The notes beneath the pieces are model-generated. The model did no database searches and was not told the origin of the DNA. It saw only the letters and a list, made by a program, of their open reading frames with translations. The position numbers and the translations under genes are program-made. 32,909 nucleotides of DNA from Chloroflexota bacterium. Lineage in GTDB: Bacteria; Chloroflexota; Anaerolineae; Anaerolineales; Villigracilaceae. Below, piece by piece: positions 1-7,822 of this stretch; position 1 is the first letter of the stretch, and each line of letters starts with the position of its first letter. The DNA is taken from assembly GCA_016866195.1 (NCBI GenBank), contig VGNF01000004.1, positions 1 through 32,909 on the forward strand, written 5' to 3'.

Positions 1-2
1 TT

Positions 3-1328
3 TTGATTTTGGTCGGAGTCACACTCATGCTGATCTACCTGTCCAGCCATATGGTGTGGAGAAAGTACATGTCCCCCGGCCGCCGCTTGATCTTGCTAGA
101 CTATTTAAATGTTGTTTCCATTATCGTCGTTACGTTTCCGTTGTACAAAATCGCCTCTTTCTGGATCAAAGCCGCGGACGACACCCCCAGGCCCTGGTCA
201 AGTTACATCGATAGAGCCAACCCCGCCACGAGACTTCCCGTCGAGGATCCCCCGGACATTTACTACATCATTCTCGACGGCTATGGGCGCGCAGATGTTT
301 TACAGTCGCTGTACACGTACGACAATTCCCAGTTTCTGGACGCGCTTGAGAAACGCGGCTTCTTCATCGGTGAGCAAAGCCAGAGCAACTACCTGCGGAC
401 ATCGCTTTCGATCACCTCTGCACTGAATATGGAATACATCAACTTCACCGCAGACCTGGCGGGAGCGGATTCGGTCAACCGCATCCCGATGTTCGATCTG
501 GCGAATAATAACCTTGCCCGTCAATTGCTGGAGGAAGTGGGATACACCTTCATCCTCGTGGACAGCGGCAGCGCGTTCACGCGCTTCTATGATGCGGATG
601 TTTTCCTGACGCCGTTCAAAACCCGACCTACTCTGTTTGAAATGTGGTTCTACTCGACAACATCAGTCAACACGCTTTATGAACCCGAACTTCCGTTCAC
701 ACAGGATCTTTTACAGGTCTTCCCGGTCGCTGGATATGCCAGCCATCGTGAATTCATTCTGGACGCGCTCGAACAACTTGCTGTTTTACCGGAAATGCCC
801 GGCCCGAAATTCGTCTTTGCCCACGTGATCGCGCCCCATCCACCGTTCGTTCTCGACGCGCACGGGAATCCGCTTCACCCAAATTATCCCTACGTGACAG
901 GAGACGGTGCTTCGTTCGTCTCCGGCGTTGAGACGTACAAACAAGGTTACATCGGGCAGGTGGAATACTTGAACCGCCGCGCACTGGAGGTGGTGGACGC
1001 CATCCTTGAGAAATCTGCGCAGCCGCCGGTCATCATCATTCAGGGCGACCACGGCCCCGGATTGCTTCTCATACTGGAAGGCGATGATATGGACACCTGC
1101 CTGTGGGAACGCGCCTCCATTCTTAATGTCTATTACTTCCCTGAGGGAAAAACCGAGTTGCTGTATCCGTCAATCTCCCCCATCAACTCATTCCGCACGG
1201 TGTTCAACACCTACTTGGGCACCGACTTTGAGCTGCATGAAGACCAGACCTGGTTATCGCTCTTCGACGTGCCGTACAATTTCACCGAGATCACAGACCA
1301 GGTCCGCAATTCGTGTGTAGCACCTTAA
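3..1328 (+). CDS. Membrane-anchored sulfatase/alkaline-phosphatase-fold protein, 5' end cut by window
   Basis: The visible 441 residues start with two hydrophobic segments (about 1-20 and 32-52), followed by a large extracytoplasmic domain. Motifs typical of the sulfatase/phosphoglycerol-transferase fold are visible: YIILDGYGR (metal Asp), a Ser/Thr-rich RTSLSITSALNM stretch where the nucleophile would lie, HVIAPHPPF, and IIIQGDHGPG near the C-terminus. It aligns well with the paralog at 2948-4538. That alignment suggests about 90 N-terminal residues with further membrane helices lie upstream of the window, so the TTG at position 3 is not the true start. The substrate is unknown; such proteins often modify cell-surface glycans or lipids. 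It ends 3 nt before the next ORF, so the three genes probably form one transcript. Fold assignment is fairly sure, specific function is not. Confidence 0.75.
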   Translation: MILVGVTLMLIYLSSHMVWRKYMSPGRRLILLDYLNVVSIIVVTFPLYKIASFWIKAADDTPRPWSSYIDRANPATRLPVEDPPDIYYIILDGYGRADVLQSLYTYDNSQFLDALEKRGFFIGEQSQSNYLRTSLSITSALNMEYINFTADLAGADSVNRIPMFDLANNNLARQLLEEVGYTFILVDSGSAFTRFYDADVFLTPFKTRPTLFEMWFYSTTSVNTLYEPELPFTQDLLQVFPVAGYASHREFILDALEQLAVLPEMPGPKFVFAHVIAPHPPFVLDAHGNPLHPNYPYVTGDGASFVSGVETYKQGYIGQVEYLNRRALEVVDAILEKSAQPPVIIIQGDHGPGLLLILEGDDMDTCLWERASILNVYYFPEGKTELLYPSISPINSFRTVFNTYLGTDFELHEDQTWLSLFDVPYNFTEITDQVRNSCVAP

Positions 1329-1331
1329 CTG

Positions 1332-2933
1332 ATGGGTGTTCCGAGATTGCCGATGAAAAAACCAAAAGACCGAATCTGGCTTGTGATGGCATCGTCCCTC
1401 ATTTTGATCTACAGTTCGATACCCAATTGGGTAGGGTACGCCTCCGAGACCGAGATCCTCTCGTTCAAGGGTATCTTCTTCGACCCGCAGGATTACGCTG
1501 TCCATCGTTCAATGATTCGCTCCGGGATGCAGGGGAATTGGACATATCAGTTCCGCTTCACGACTGAGCCTCACCAGCCAGCGTATACGCGGCTATTTTA
1601 CGTTGTACTGGGTGAATCCAACCGACTCCTTCATCTTGACCCCGCCATTTTGTTCGAGATCACTCGCTGGATTTTCGGTTTTACGGCGCTTGCTGCTCTC
1701 TATTCACTCATGGGTCACTTCTTCAAAGAGGTCTTCTGGCGGCGCATCGCATTCCTACTCGCAGTTTTTGGTTCCGGTTTGGGCTGGCTGCAATTGATTC
1801 TCGGATGGACGCCCGGTCCCTTCACGCCGATAGACTTCTGGCTGATTGACGCCTATGTTCTTTTTGGGATCGCGCTTTTCCCCCATTTCGCGTTCGTTAC
1901 TGCAGCGATTTGTCTCGTATTCTTGCTTTATCTTGATTTTCTCGACAAAGGTGGATGGCACCGAATTGAGGGAATCTGTGTCGTGGCCATCCTGACCCAA
2001 TTCGTTAACCCCATCGTCTGCGTTCTTGTGGATGCCGCGATCGCATGTACAACATTGTTAAAATGGATACAAAATCGAAAAATCGAGATCAAACAAGCTA
2101 TTGCGCTGGGAGCGATCGCCGCGGCGCAATTGCCTTTGCTGATCTACAATGTCAACCTGCTCACCCACGACCCGCTCTGGAGTCTGTTCACGCGCCAAAA
2201 CGAGACCATCTCACCGCCACCAGTCTACTACTTTTGGGGGTTCGGTTTGCTCTGGCTTTTTTCACTGGTAGGGCTTTTCTCCATGATTCAGAAAAAGCAC
2301 GCTGCCCTCTTCGGCGCGACTGCATGGATCGTCACGGGATTGCTATTGTCTTACGCCCCCTTGGCGATCCAGAGGCGTTTCCTGCACGGCGTGACCATTC
2401 CGTTGGCGTTGTTATCCGTTGAGGGTGTCCGATACGCGACATCCTACTTCGCCGTGCGTTCTCAACTTCTAGCCCGCCGGACTCGCAGTATCGTGATTCT
2501 ACTCGCGTTCTTCGCGTCGTTCTCCATTATTTATCTTGTTCTTGGACGAAGCCTCTTCCTACGCGGACATCCCGCCGAATTTTTCTATCCCGCCTCGCTC
2601 AACTCCGCGCTCGCATGGCTCGATGAACACGCCCCGGCAGACAGCTTTGTTCTATGCTCCGCTCCGAGCGGATTACTCGTTGCGCAGGAGACCGACCTGC
2701 GAGTCTATCTCGGTCACCCGATGGAAACGTTGTATTATTTGACCAGGCTTGAGGAAGTGGAAACCTTTTTTCGCGGAAATGCAAACCCCGGCTGGTTGGA
2801 AAACTCCGGCGTGAAATGGATTCTGGTCGGGCCATATGAACAAGATACATTCGGCCTCACTGGGATTAGCGGTACAAACACTGCGATTGTTTATATGTCG
2901 GAAGAAGTCGCTATTTACCGGGTCGGCCCGTAA
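1332..2933 (+). CDS. Polytopic membrane protein, GT-C glycosyltransferase-like
   Basis: This 533-residue protein has about ten hydrophobic helices spread over residues 15-410, then a soluble C-terminal domain of roughly 115 residues (from about ALAWLDEHAPADSF). That layout of many helices and a small extracytoplasmic tail resembles GT-C family enzymes using lipid-linked sugars, but I see no diagnostic catalytic motif, so this is inference. Two starts are possible: ATG 1332 directly after the previous stop, or the internal ATG at 1353 (MKKPKDRIW). Neither has a strong ribosome site. It sits between two paralogous sulfatase-fold proteins, which suggests a joint role in cell-envelope glycan or lipid modification. 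Confidence 0.6.
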   Translation: MGVPRLPMKKPKDRIWLVMASSLILIYSSIPNWVGYASETEILSFKGIFFDPQDYAVHRSMIRSGMQGNWTYQFRFTTEPHQPAYTRLFYVVLGESNRLLHLDPAILFEITRWIFGFTALAALYSLMGHFFKEVFWRRIAFLLAVFGSGLGWLQLILGWTPGPFTPIDFWLIDAYVLFGIALFPHFAFVTAAICLVFLLYLDFLDKGGWHRIEGICVVAILTQFVNPIVCVLVDAAIACTTLLKWIQNRKIEIKQAIALGAIAAAQLPLLIYNVNLLTHDPLWSLFTRQNETISPPPVYYFWGFGLLWLFSLVGLFSMIQKKHAALFGATAWIVTGLLLSYAPLAIQRRFLHGVTIPLALLSVEGVRYATSYFAVRSQLLARRTRSIVILLAFFASFSIIYLVLGRSLFLRGHPAEFFYPASLNSALAWLDEHAPADSFVLCSAPSGLLVAQETDLRVYLGHPMETLYYLTRLEEVETFFRGNANPGWLENSGVKWILVGPYEQDTFGLTGISGTNTAIVYMSEEVAIYRVGP

Positions 2934-2947
2934 AGAGGAAATTTCAG

Positions 2948-4538
2948 GTGTTGAAACGATTCCCCATATACGTATTGCTTTTCGCGCTTAATCCTGTCGT
3001 TGTTTTGTACGCGCGCCTGCCGGGAGGCGTGCCGATTCAAACCGTCTGGCGGACGCTTCTCCTGCAATCCCTGTTGGCAATCTTGTTGACGGCGTCGATC
3101 TATTGGAAAACGAGAAACCTCGATCGCTCAGCCTTCATATCCGGCTTCTCCATTTTCTATTTCTGTTCCACGGGATATTTCCTGCGGCTCATTCCCGGCC
3201 CCGCGCCATTATGGATGCACCCGGCGCTCGTCGTGCTGGGTGTTCTGATGGTGGTCATCCTCAGCCAGCCTCGTATCTGGCAAAAATACCTGACCGGGGA
3301 GCGGCTCGGATCGTTAACGCCTTATTTGAATCTTGTAGCCGTAATTTCGTTGATCTACCCCGTCTATTACATCTCGACGATATTAGTCGCAGCTTACGAC
3401 GACGCCCCGATCCCATGGAGCGAGATCGCCCGGCAGAAAAACCCCGCCGCAGCCCCTGAAATCAAATACGCCTCCAGATATTTACTACATCCTCGACGGT
3501 TACACCCGCGCGGATGTACTAGAAGATGTGTTTGGCTACGACAACAGCCTCTTCCTCGAGGCCTTGCGCGAGCGAGGATTTTACGTCGCAGACCAGAGCC
3601 GCAGCAACTACATTCGGGCGGCGGTCTCCATTCCTTCCTCGCTGAATATGAGCTACATCAATTTTGTGGAGGAGCAGGCGGGCTGGGACTCGTTAAACTA
3701 CCTCCCCCTTTACGACATGACGCATCATGGACAGGTGAGAGACCTGCTCGAGGGGGCGGGATATACCATTGCCGCAATGGATACGGATTATCCACTCACG
3801 GACTGGAAAAATGCGGATATTTATCTGTCTCCTTATCATTCCCGCTTGTCGGAATTCGAGCTCGTTTTTCTGGGAAAGTCAGCAATGGGAGCGGTGTTTG
3901 ACCCTGAATTTCCATTTACAGATGAATTTCGCGCGTTTCTTCCCCTGCCGAACTACGGAACGCGACGCGAAAAGCTGCGGTTTGAATTCGACCATCTGCC
4001 AGAATTGTATTCGATAGATGCGCCAACCTTCGCCTTCGTTCACATTATTGCACCACACCCGCCATTCGTCTTGGATCGGGATGGCGGTCCGCTAGCGATT
4101 CGACGACCATATTCTCCCGTCGACGCAGAGGGATTCGGCGGGACAGTCGAAGAATACCGCTCGCTTTACATCCAACAACTTCAGTATACGAATCAAGCAA
4201 TCTTGCAAGCCTTGGATTCAGTTTTAACCAACTCGGATCGACCATTGGTCATCATCATCCAGGGTGATCATGGTAGTGGATCTCAAATGGGCGAAACCCT
4301 GGAAGCCTCCTGCATGTTCGAGCGCACATCCATCCTGAACGCGTATTACATGTCCGATGGAAAAACGGATTTGCTATATCCATCCATCACGCCGGTCAAT
4401 TCATTTCGAGTTATCTTCAATACCTACTTGGGAACGGATTATCCCTTGCTCCCCGATCGAACCTATTACTCACCGTACGTGAATCCCTACCAATTCGTGG
4501 ACATCACGACCGATATCGGTTCTACGTGCAGGGAGTGA
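2948..4538 (+). pseudogene. Second sulfatase-fold paralog, split by a frameshift near 3470
   Basis: The reading frame opens at GTG 2948 (AGAGGAAA just upstream) and encodes about 175 residues with roughly five membrane helices, matching the N-terminal part expected for the 3-1328 paralog. Homology in this frame stops after APEIKY. It resumes in another frame at 3471 with PPDIYYILDGYTRADV, directly comparable to DPPDIYYIILDGYGRADV of the first paralog, and runs to the stop at 4538. The geometry fits one lost base (or two gained) at about 3470. The rest of the old frame (to 3901) is Arg/Pro-rich and looks like noise. The catalytic part keeps HIIAPHPPF and IIIQGDHGSG. Either a recent inactivating mutation or a sequencing error would explain this. 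Confidence 0.7.
3528..4538 (+). CDS. Catalytic-domain fragment of the frameshifted sulfatase-fold paralog
   Basis: This is the 3' piece of the broken gene at 2948-4538 as a gene caller would report it, starting at an internal GTG. Homology to the first paralog already begins upstream at 3471, so 3528 is not a natural start. The 336 residues cover most of the phosphatase/sulfatase-like domain, including the SNYIRAAVSIPSSLNM stretch and the GDHG metal motif. If the frameshift is real, this part would probably not be translated as a membrane-anchored enzyme. Confidence 0.5.
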   Translation: MFGYDNSLFLEALRERGFYVADQSRSNYIRAAVSIPSSLNMSYINFVEEQAGWDSLNYLPLYDMTHHGQVRDLLEGAGYTIAAMDTDYPLTDWKNADIYLSPYHSRLSEFELVFLGKSAMGAVFDPEFPFTDEFRAFLPLPNYGTRREKLRFEFDHLPELYSIDAPTFAFVHIIAPHPPFVLDRDGGPLAIRRPYSPVDAEGFGGTVEEYRSLYIQQLQYTNQAILQALDSVLTNSDRPLVIIIQGDHGSGSQMGETLEASCMFERTSILNAYYMSDGKTDLLYPSITPVNSFRVIFNTYLGTDYPLLPDRTYYSPYVNPYQFVDITTDIGSTCRE

Positions 4539-4543
4539 TTCTG

Positions 4544-5860
4544 TCACGCCATCGCATCCACCATGAACGCGATGAACAGGAACAGCAGATACATGCTGGA
4601 CCAGCGGTACATCCTCCACGCCACTTTATTCCCTCCAACACGCCATACGCGCCAGGCAGCATATAACAATATTCCCCCGAGGATCGCAGCCGAAAGGATG
4701 TAGATCGAACCTGCCAGATTGAAAAGCGGCAGTAGAAACGTCACGAAGATCAATTCAACCGTATAGATCAGGATCTGCCTGCGGGTTTCCCGGTCGCCAC
4801 GGACGACCGGCATCATCGGGACGCCGGCGTTTTCATAATCCTGTTTGCGCACGATAGCCAACGCCCAAAAATGCGGCGGTGTCCACATGAAGACAATCGC
4901 AAACAACAACCAGGCAGCCAGTGAGAGCTCCCCGGTCGCCGCCGCCCAGCCCACCATCGGCGGGATCGCACCCGCGCCCCCGCCAATCACAATATTTTGT
5001 ACGGTAGCCTTCTTAAGCCAGATGCTGTAAAACAATACATAATAAAAGATGCCGGCCAAAGAAAGCAATGCTGCCAACAGATTGACAAATCCCGCCATGA
5101 CGTAATAGCTGGCGAGACACAACGACAGCCCATAGGATAATCCCTCCACGGGAGTAAGCCGGCCTTCCGCCAAGGGCCGGCGGGCGGTTCGCTGCATCCT
5201 GCGGTCTAATTCGCGGTCGATATACTGGTTCAGCGCGCTCGAACCGCCTGCCGCCAAGGCACCTCCCAACAAGGTCCAAAAAGCCAGAGAGAAAGCGGGC
5301 CACGCCTTTCCCCCGGCAACCAACCCGGCATAAGTGGTCAATAAGAGAAGGGAGACGATCAGGGGTTTTGAAAGGACAAAAAAATCCTTTATTCGCTGGC
5401 GGAAGGGCTCGCCCGGAAGGACCACCGGCTCCTCTTTTTCCAAGGAGGCGGTGATCACAAGCGCCCCCAGGGATATCCATAGGGAAACTGCGGTGAACCC
5501 ATGCAAGATGACCAGATGGGCCGGATAGTATTTCGCAACTTCGATCGAACCGACCAGCGCCTGCCCGAAGAATAAAATACCAGTGACTGAAATCAAGGGC
5601 AGGATCGACCCATGATGACGATATTCCCGCCAGCCAGTCCTCCAAACCACGATCATCATCACCGACGCAAGGCCGACCAAGAGCAAATGCGCCAATTTCA
5701 GGATCCCTGCCGGTTCGCTGGGAATGCATAAGGGCCAACCGATGCAAGACGCCCACGCGCCCGTTTGTGTAACGATGCGACCGATGACCGTTACCAGCCA
5801 GATACTAATCATCAGGGATAAGGAAAGTCTGGCAATCTTCGTGCGAATTGAAAGACGCAT
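4544..5860 (-). CDS. ctaB: Half-CtaA / protoheme IX farnesyltransferase (CtaB) fusion
   Basis: The C-terminal part (about residues 155-438) is heme O synthase: NQYIDRELD is the N-x3-D-x3-D prenyl-diphosphate motif, followed by RRPLAEGRL and the second motif RKQDYENAGVPMMPVV. It would transfer a farnesyl group to heme b in the membrane. Residues 1-140 resemble only the N-terminal four-helix half of CtaA: TQTG, two cysteines in CIGWPLC, His58 (KLAH) and His120 (VILH). The CtaA Glu three residues before the first heme-ligand His is Lys here. I chose ATG 5860, five bases after the SURF1 stop, over the ORF-track start at 5932, which would overlap SURF1 by 67 nt. It is the last gene of the oxidase assembly module and converges on the + strand cluster. 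Confidence 0.88.
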   Translation of the reverse strand: MRLSIRTKIARLSLSLMISIWLVTVIGRIVTQTGAWASCIGWPLCIPSEPAGILKLAHLLLVGLASVMMIVVWRTGWREYRHHGSILPLISVTGILFFGQALVGSIEVAKYYPAHLVILHGFTAVSLWISLGALVITASLEKEEPVVLPGEPFRQRIKDFFVLSKPLIVSLLLLTTYAGLVAGGKAWPAFSLAFWTLLGGALAAGGSSALNQYIDRELDRRMQRTARRPLAEGRLTPVEGLSYGLSLCLASYYVMAGFVNLLAALLSLAGIFYYVLFYSIWLKKATVQNIVIGGGAGAIPPMVGWAAATGELSLAAWLLFAIVFMWTPPHFWALAIVRKQDYENAGVPMMPVVRGDRETRRQILIYTVELIFVTFLLPLFNLAGSIYILSAAILGGILLYAAWRVWRVGGNKVAWRMYRWSSMYLLFLFIAFMVDAMA

Positions 5861-5865
5861 TGATG

Positions 5866-6615
5866 TCAACCCACTTGCTTGCTCAAGTAATAGGGATATC
5901 CAATGATTAGCATTGCAGCAAATACGAACCATTGGACGGCATAACCAAAATGAGGGCCTTCAGTTAATTCGATTTTAGGCTGGGTGGGGACAGGGAGGTT
6001 AATTTCAGCCTCGGTTGCTTCAGGCTGAACGAATACCGGCAGGATCGGATAAGGAATTTGACCGGCCAATCCTTCCAGGTCCATATTGATCCACAGGGAG
6101 CGGCGGGTCTGCCCATTCGTCAAATCGGCCTCAGGGGCTCCTCCCAATAGACGGGCTGGCTGATCCAGGCGAATCTGGCCGACGATGTCGACGAATCCTC
6201 CCTGATCGTACTTTCGCCAATCCTCCTTTGTTTCATTTCCCTCCATGGGGATCCACCCCCGGTCGACCATCACCGCTTTATCTTCAAAAACAAGAGGCGT
6301 AATCAAATGAAAACCAAGGCGATTTTGAAAATATTGATTTCTAAGTGCAACCTGGTTTTCAAAATCATATCTTCCCCGAACGGAGACGGCCCGCCATTCC
6401 ATGGACCGGATATCCTCCGGCACTTCCAGGTTCAAATCCAATTCTTCCATGGATCGCATCGAAAGAACCTGTCGGTTGAACACCTGCCGCTGTTCCAGTC
6501 GATCCAACTGCCAGATCCCGAGCTGCGTGCAGAGGATAGCACCTGTAAACACAAGCACAGTTGTTAGAAACCAGCGCCGCGAGAATATGCGTCCAGGGAG
6601 GGAAGAGGATTTCAA
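5866..6615 (-). CDS. SURF1-family cytochrome oxidase assembly protein
   Basis: This 249-residue protein has the SURF1 layout: an N-terminal helix (about 15-35) with LGIWQLDRL directly after it, an extracytoplasmic domain with VRGRYD and VMVDRGWIP, and a C-terminal helix entered by HFGYAVQWFVFA. SURF1/Shy1 proteins help insert heme a into subunit I. The start is a TTG that overlaps the stop of the preceding gene (TTGA), which implies translational coupling. The next gene (CtaB fusion) starts five bases after its stop. Placement between the cupredoxin-like gene and CtaB fits an assembly operon. Confidence 0.88.
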   Translation of the reverse strand: MKSSSLPGRIFSRRWFLTTVLVFTGAILCTQLGIWQLDRLEQRQVFNRQVLSMRSMEELDLNLEVPEDIRSMEWRAVSVRGRYDFENQVALRNQYFQNRLGFHLITPLVFEDKAVMVDRGWIPMEGNETKEDWRKYDQGGFVDIVGQIRLDQPARLLGGAPEADLTNGQTRRSLWINMDLEGLAGQIPYPILPVFVQPEATEAEINLPVPTQPKIELTEGPHFGYAVQWFVFAAMLIIGYPYYLSKQVG

Positions 6616-7103
6616 ACCTTGGCAACCCTGGATTTTATTGGATATGCGGCGAGGCTGTACAGCGCGATCAATCCACCCAACGGAAGCCCCGCGAATAAGA
6701 TTCCGACGACGCGAGTGTAAAGAGTAACCGGCTCTACCACGGTCAGCCCAAACTGATTATCCGGTTGAAAGGAACAGGAATAGGAATAATTTTCCTCCGC
6801 ATTGAAGGAAAGTTGGGTCGATGAACCCGCCGGTATGAAAAGGGGGCCGAGTTCGTGGGGCACGGTATCCTCGTTCTTGATGGAGAGCACGTCACCGACC
6901 ACGAAGCGCATTTCTTCCGGCAGAGTCGGAGGTTTTTCGCCACGGGCGATCCCATCTGCAGTGCCCGCGGGGATAACCAGCTGGAATACTTTGGGTGACC
7001 GCGAGTCTTCGCGCAGAAAGAGAAAGGAAACCTCGCTGACCGCTGCGCTGATCGCAAGGCCGGCGAGAAGAGAAAACACTACGCGTTTGAGCAATGGTGA
7101 CAT
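6612..7103 (-). CDS. Membrane-anchored cupredoxin-like protein, incomplete copper site
   Basis: The protein (163 aa) has an N-terminal helix (about 8-30), a beta-rich middle region that reads like a cupredoxin fold (IKNEDTVPHELGPLFI, then FNAEENYSYSCSFQ), and a C-terminal helix (about 130-152). A type 1 copper site normally needs two His, one Cys and often a Met. Only one His (PHEL) and one Cys (YSCSF) are clear, so either the site is degenerate or copper is bound differently. Position between SCO and SURF1 suggests a role in copper delivery or stability of the oxidase. It is coupled to SURF1 by a 4-nt overlap. Confidence 0.6.
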   Translation of the reverse strand: MSPLLKRVVFSLLAGLAISAAVSEVSFLFLREDSRSPKVFQLVIPAGTADGIARGEKPPTLPEEMRFVVGDVLSIKNEDTVPHELGPLFIPAGSSTQLSFNAEENYSYSCSFQPDNQFGLTVVEPVTLYTRVVGILFAGLPLGGLIALYSLAAYPIKSRVAKV

Positions 7104-7134
7104 GGATCTAGCTCAAGTTCGAAACACCTGGATT

Positions 7135-7749
7135 CTAATTCCTATTCCCGCCGAGCAAGATACGGATATCGTTCGCAACATCCTCGGGGAACGTCCCAAA
7201 TGCGAAGGAAAGCCGAAGCGCGCCTTGAGGATCGATGGCGTATACACGAGCCGTATGCGAGACTTCATACCAGCCGTTCATATTGGGCTCTCCCTCTTCT
7301 CGATATACTCCGTACGCCTGCCAGACCCGCGATAATTCTGCCTGGGAACCACTGAGACCAAGAAAGGTTGGGTCAAAGCGTTCCACGTACTCCTGAATTG
7401 CATCTGGGGTATCACGTTGCGGGTCTACAGTGATGAAGACGACCTGCACTCGTTCCGCCTCCTCGGTCCGTAGCAGTGCCCGAGCTTGTTTCAATTCCGC
7501 CATCGTCGCAGGACAGATATCCGGGCAGGAGGTGTAACCAAAAAATAACAGCAACACACTTCCTCGGTGATCCGAAACACGAAAGATCTCGCCGGAATGC
7601 GTGGTGAGCGGGATTTCAGGTGCGGGCGAGCTGGGCTCGATGATCGAGCCGCGAAAGGTTTTGGGCGCTGTGAACAAGACTGTCATCAGGGCGGCCAGGC
7701 CAATGACAATAATCCCCGCGGCGCCAACCCAAATTGCCCTTCTTTCCAT
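7135..7749 (-). CDS. SCO1/SenC-type copper chaperone
   Basis: A thioredoxin-fold protein with one N-terminal membrane helix, FFGYTSCPDICP (the CxxxC copper/thiol pair) and a later His in VSHTARVYAID. These are the three metal ligands of SCO proteins, which load the CuA site of oxidase subunit II. FITVDPQRDTP is also typical. The ORF track starts at 7818, but ATG 7749 has a clear GAGGAG five bases upstream, and the longer version would read through a terminator hairpin, so I use 7749 (204 aa). The ribosome site directly follows the T-tract of that terminator. Confidence 0.9.
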   Translation of the reverse strand: MERRAIWVGAAGIIVIGLAALMTVLFTAPKTFRGSIIEPSSPAPEIPLTTHSGEIFRVSDHRGSVLLLFFGYTSCPDICPATMAELKQARALLRTEEAERVQVVFITVDPQRDTPDAIQEYVERFDPTFLGLSGSQAELSRVWQAYGVYREEGEPNMNGWYEVSHTARVYAIDPQGALRLSFAFGTFPEDVANDIRILLGGNRN

Positions 7750-7759
7750 GTTGCTCCTC

Positions 7760-7792
7760 AAAAAAAGGGCGGCCTGCTTGATCAGGCCGCCC
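7760..7792 (-). terminator. Intrinsic terminator after the subunit IV-III gene
   Basis: A perfect 10-bp GC-rich stem, GGGCGGCCTG / CAGGCCGCCC with a 6-nt loop, is followed on the minus strand by seven T. It lies between the stop of the subunit IV-III gene and the start of SCO. The GAGGAG ribosome site of SCO begins right after the T-run, so SCO-SURF1-CtaB expression from the oxidase promoter would depend on readthrough. Confidence 0.85.
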
Positions 7793-7822
7793 CCAAGTGT
7801 GTGGTTCGATGCACGCACAATC

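Noticed and set aside
3461-3475. Programmed ribosomal frameshift in the second sulfatase-fold paralog
   Set aside because: No slippery heptamer or downstream structure was seen, and the first paralog needs no frameshift.
5013-5756. 247-aa minus-strand ORF
   Set aside because: It is a shadow frame of the CtaA/CtaB fusion, without a recognisable domain and with an atypical Gly/Arg-rich composition.
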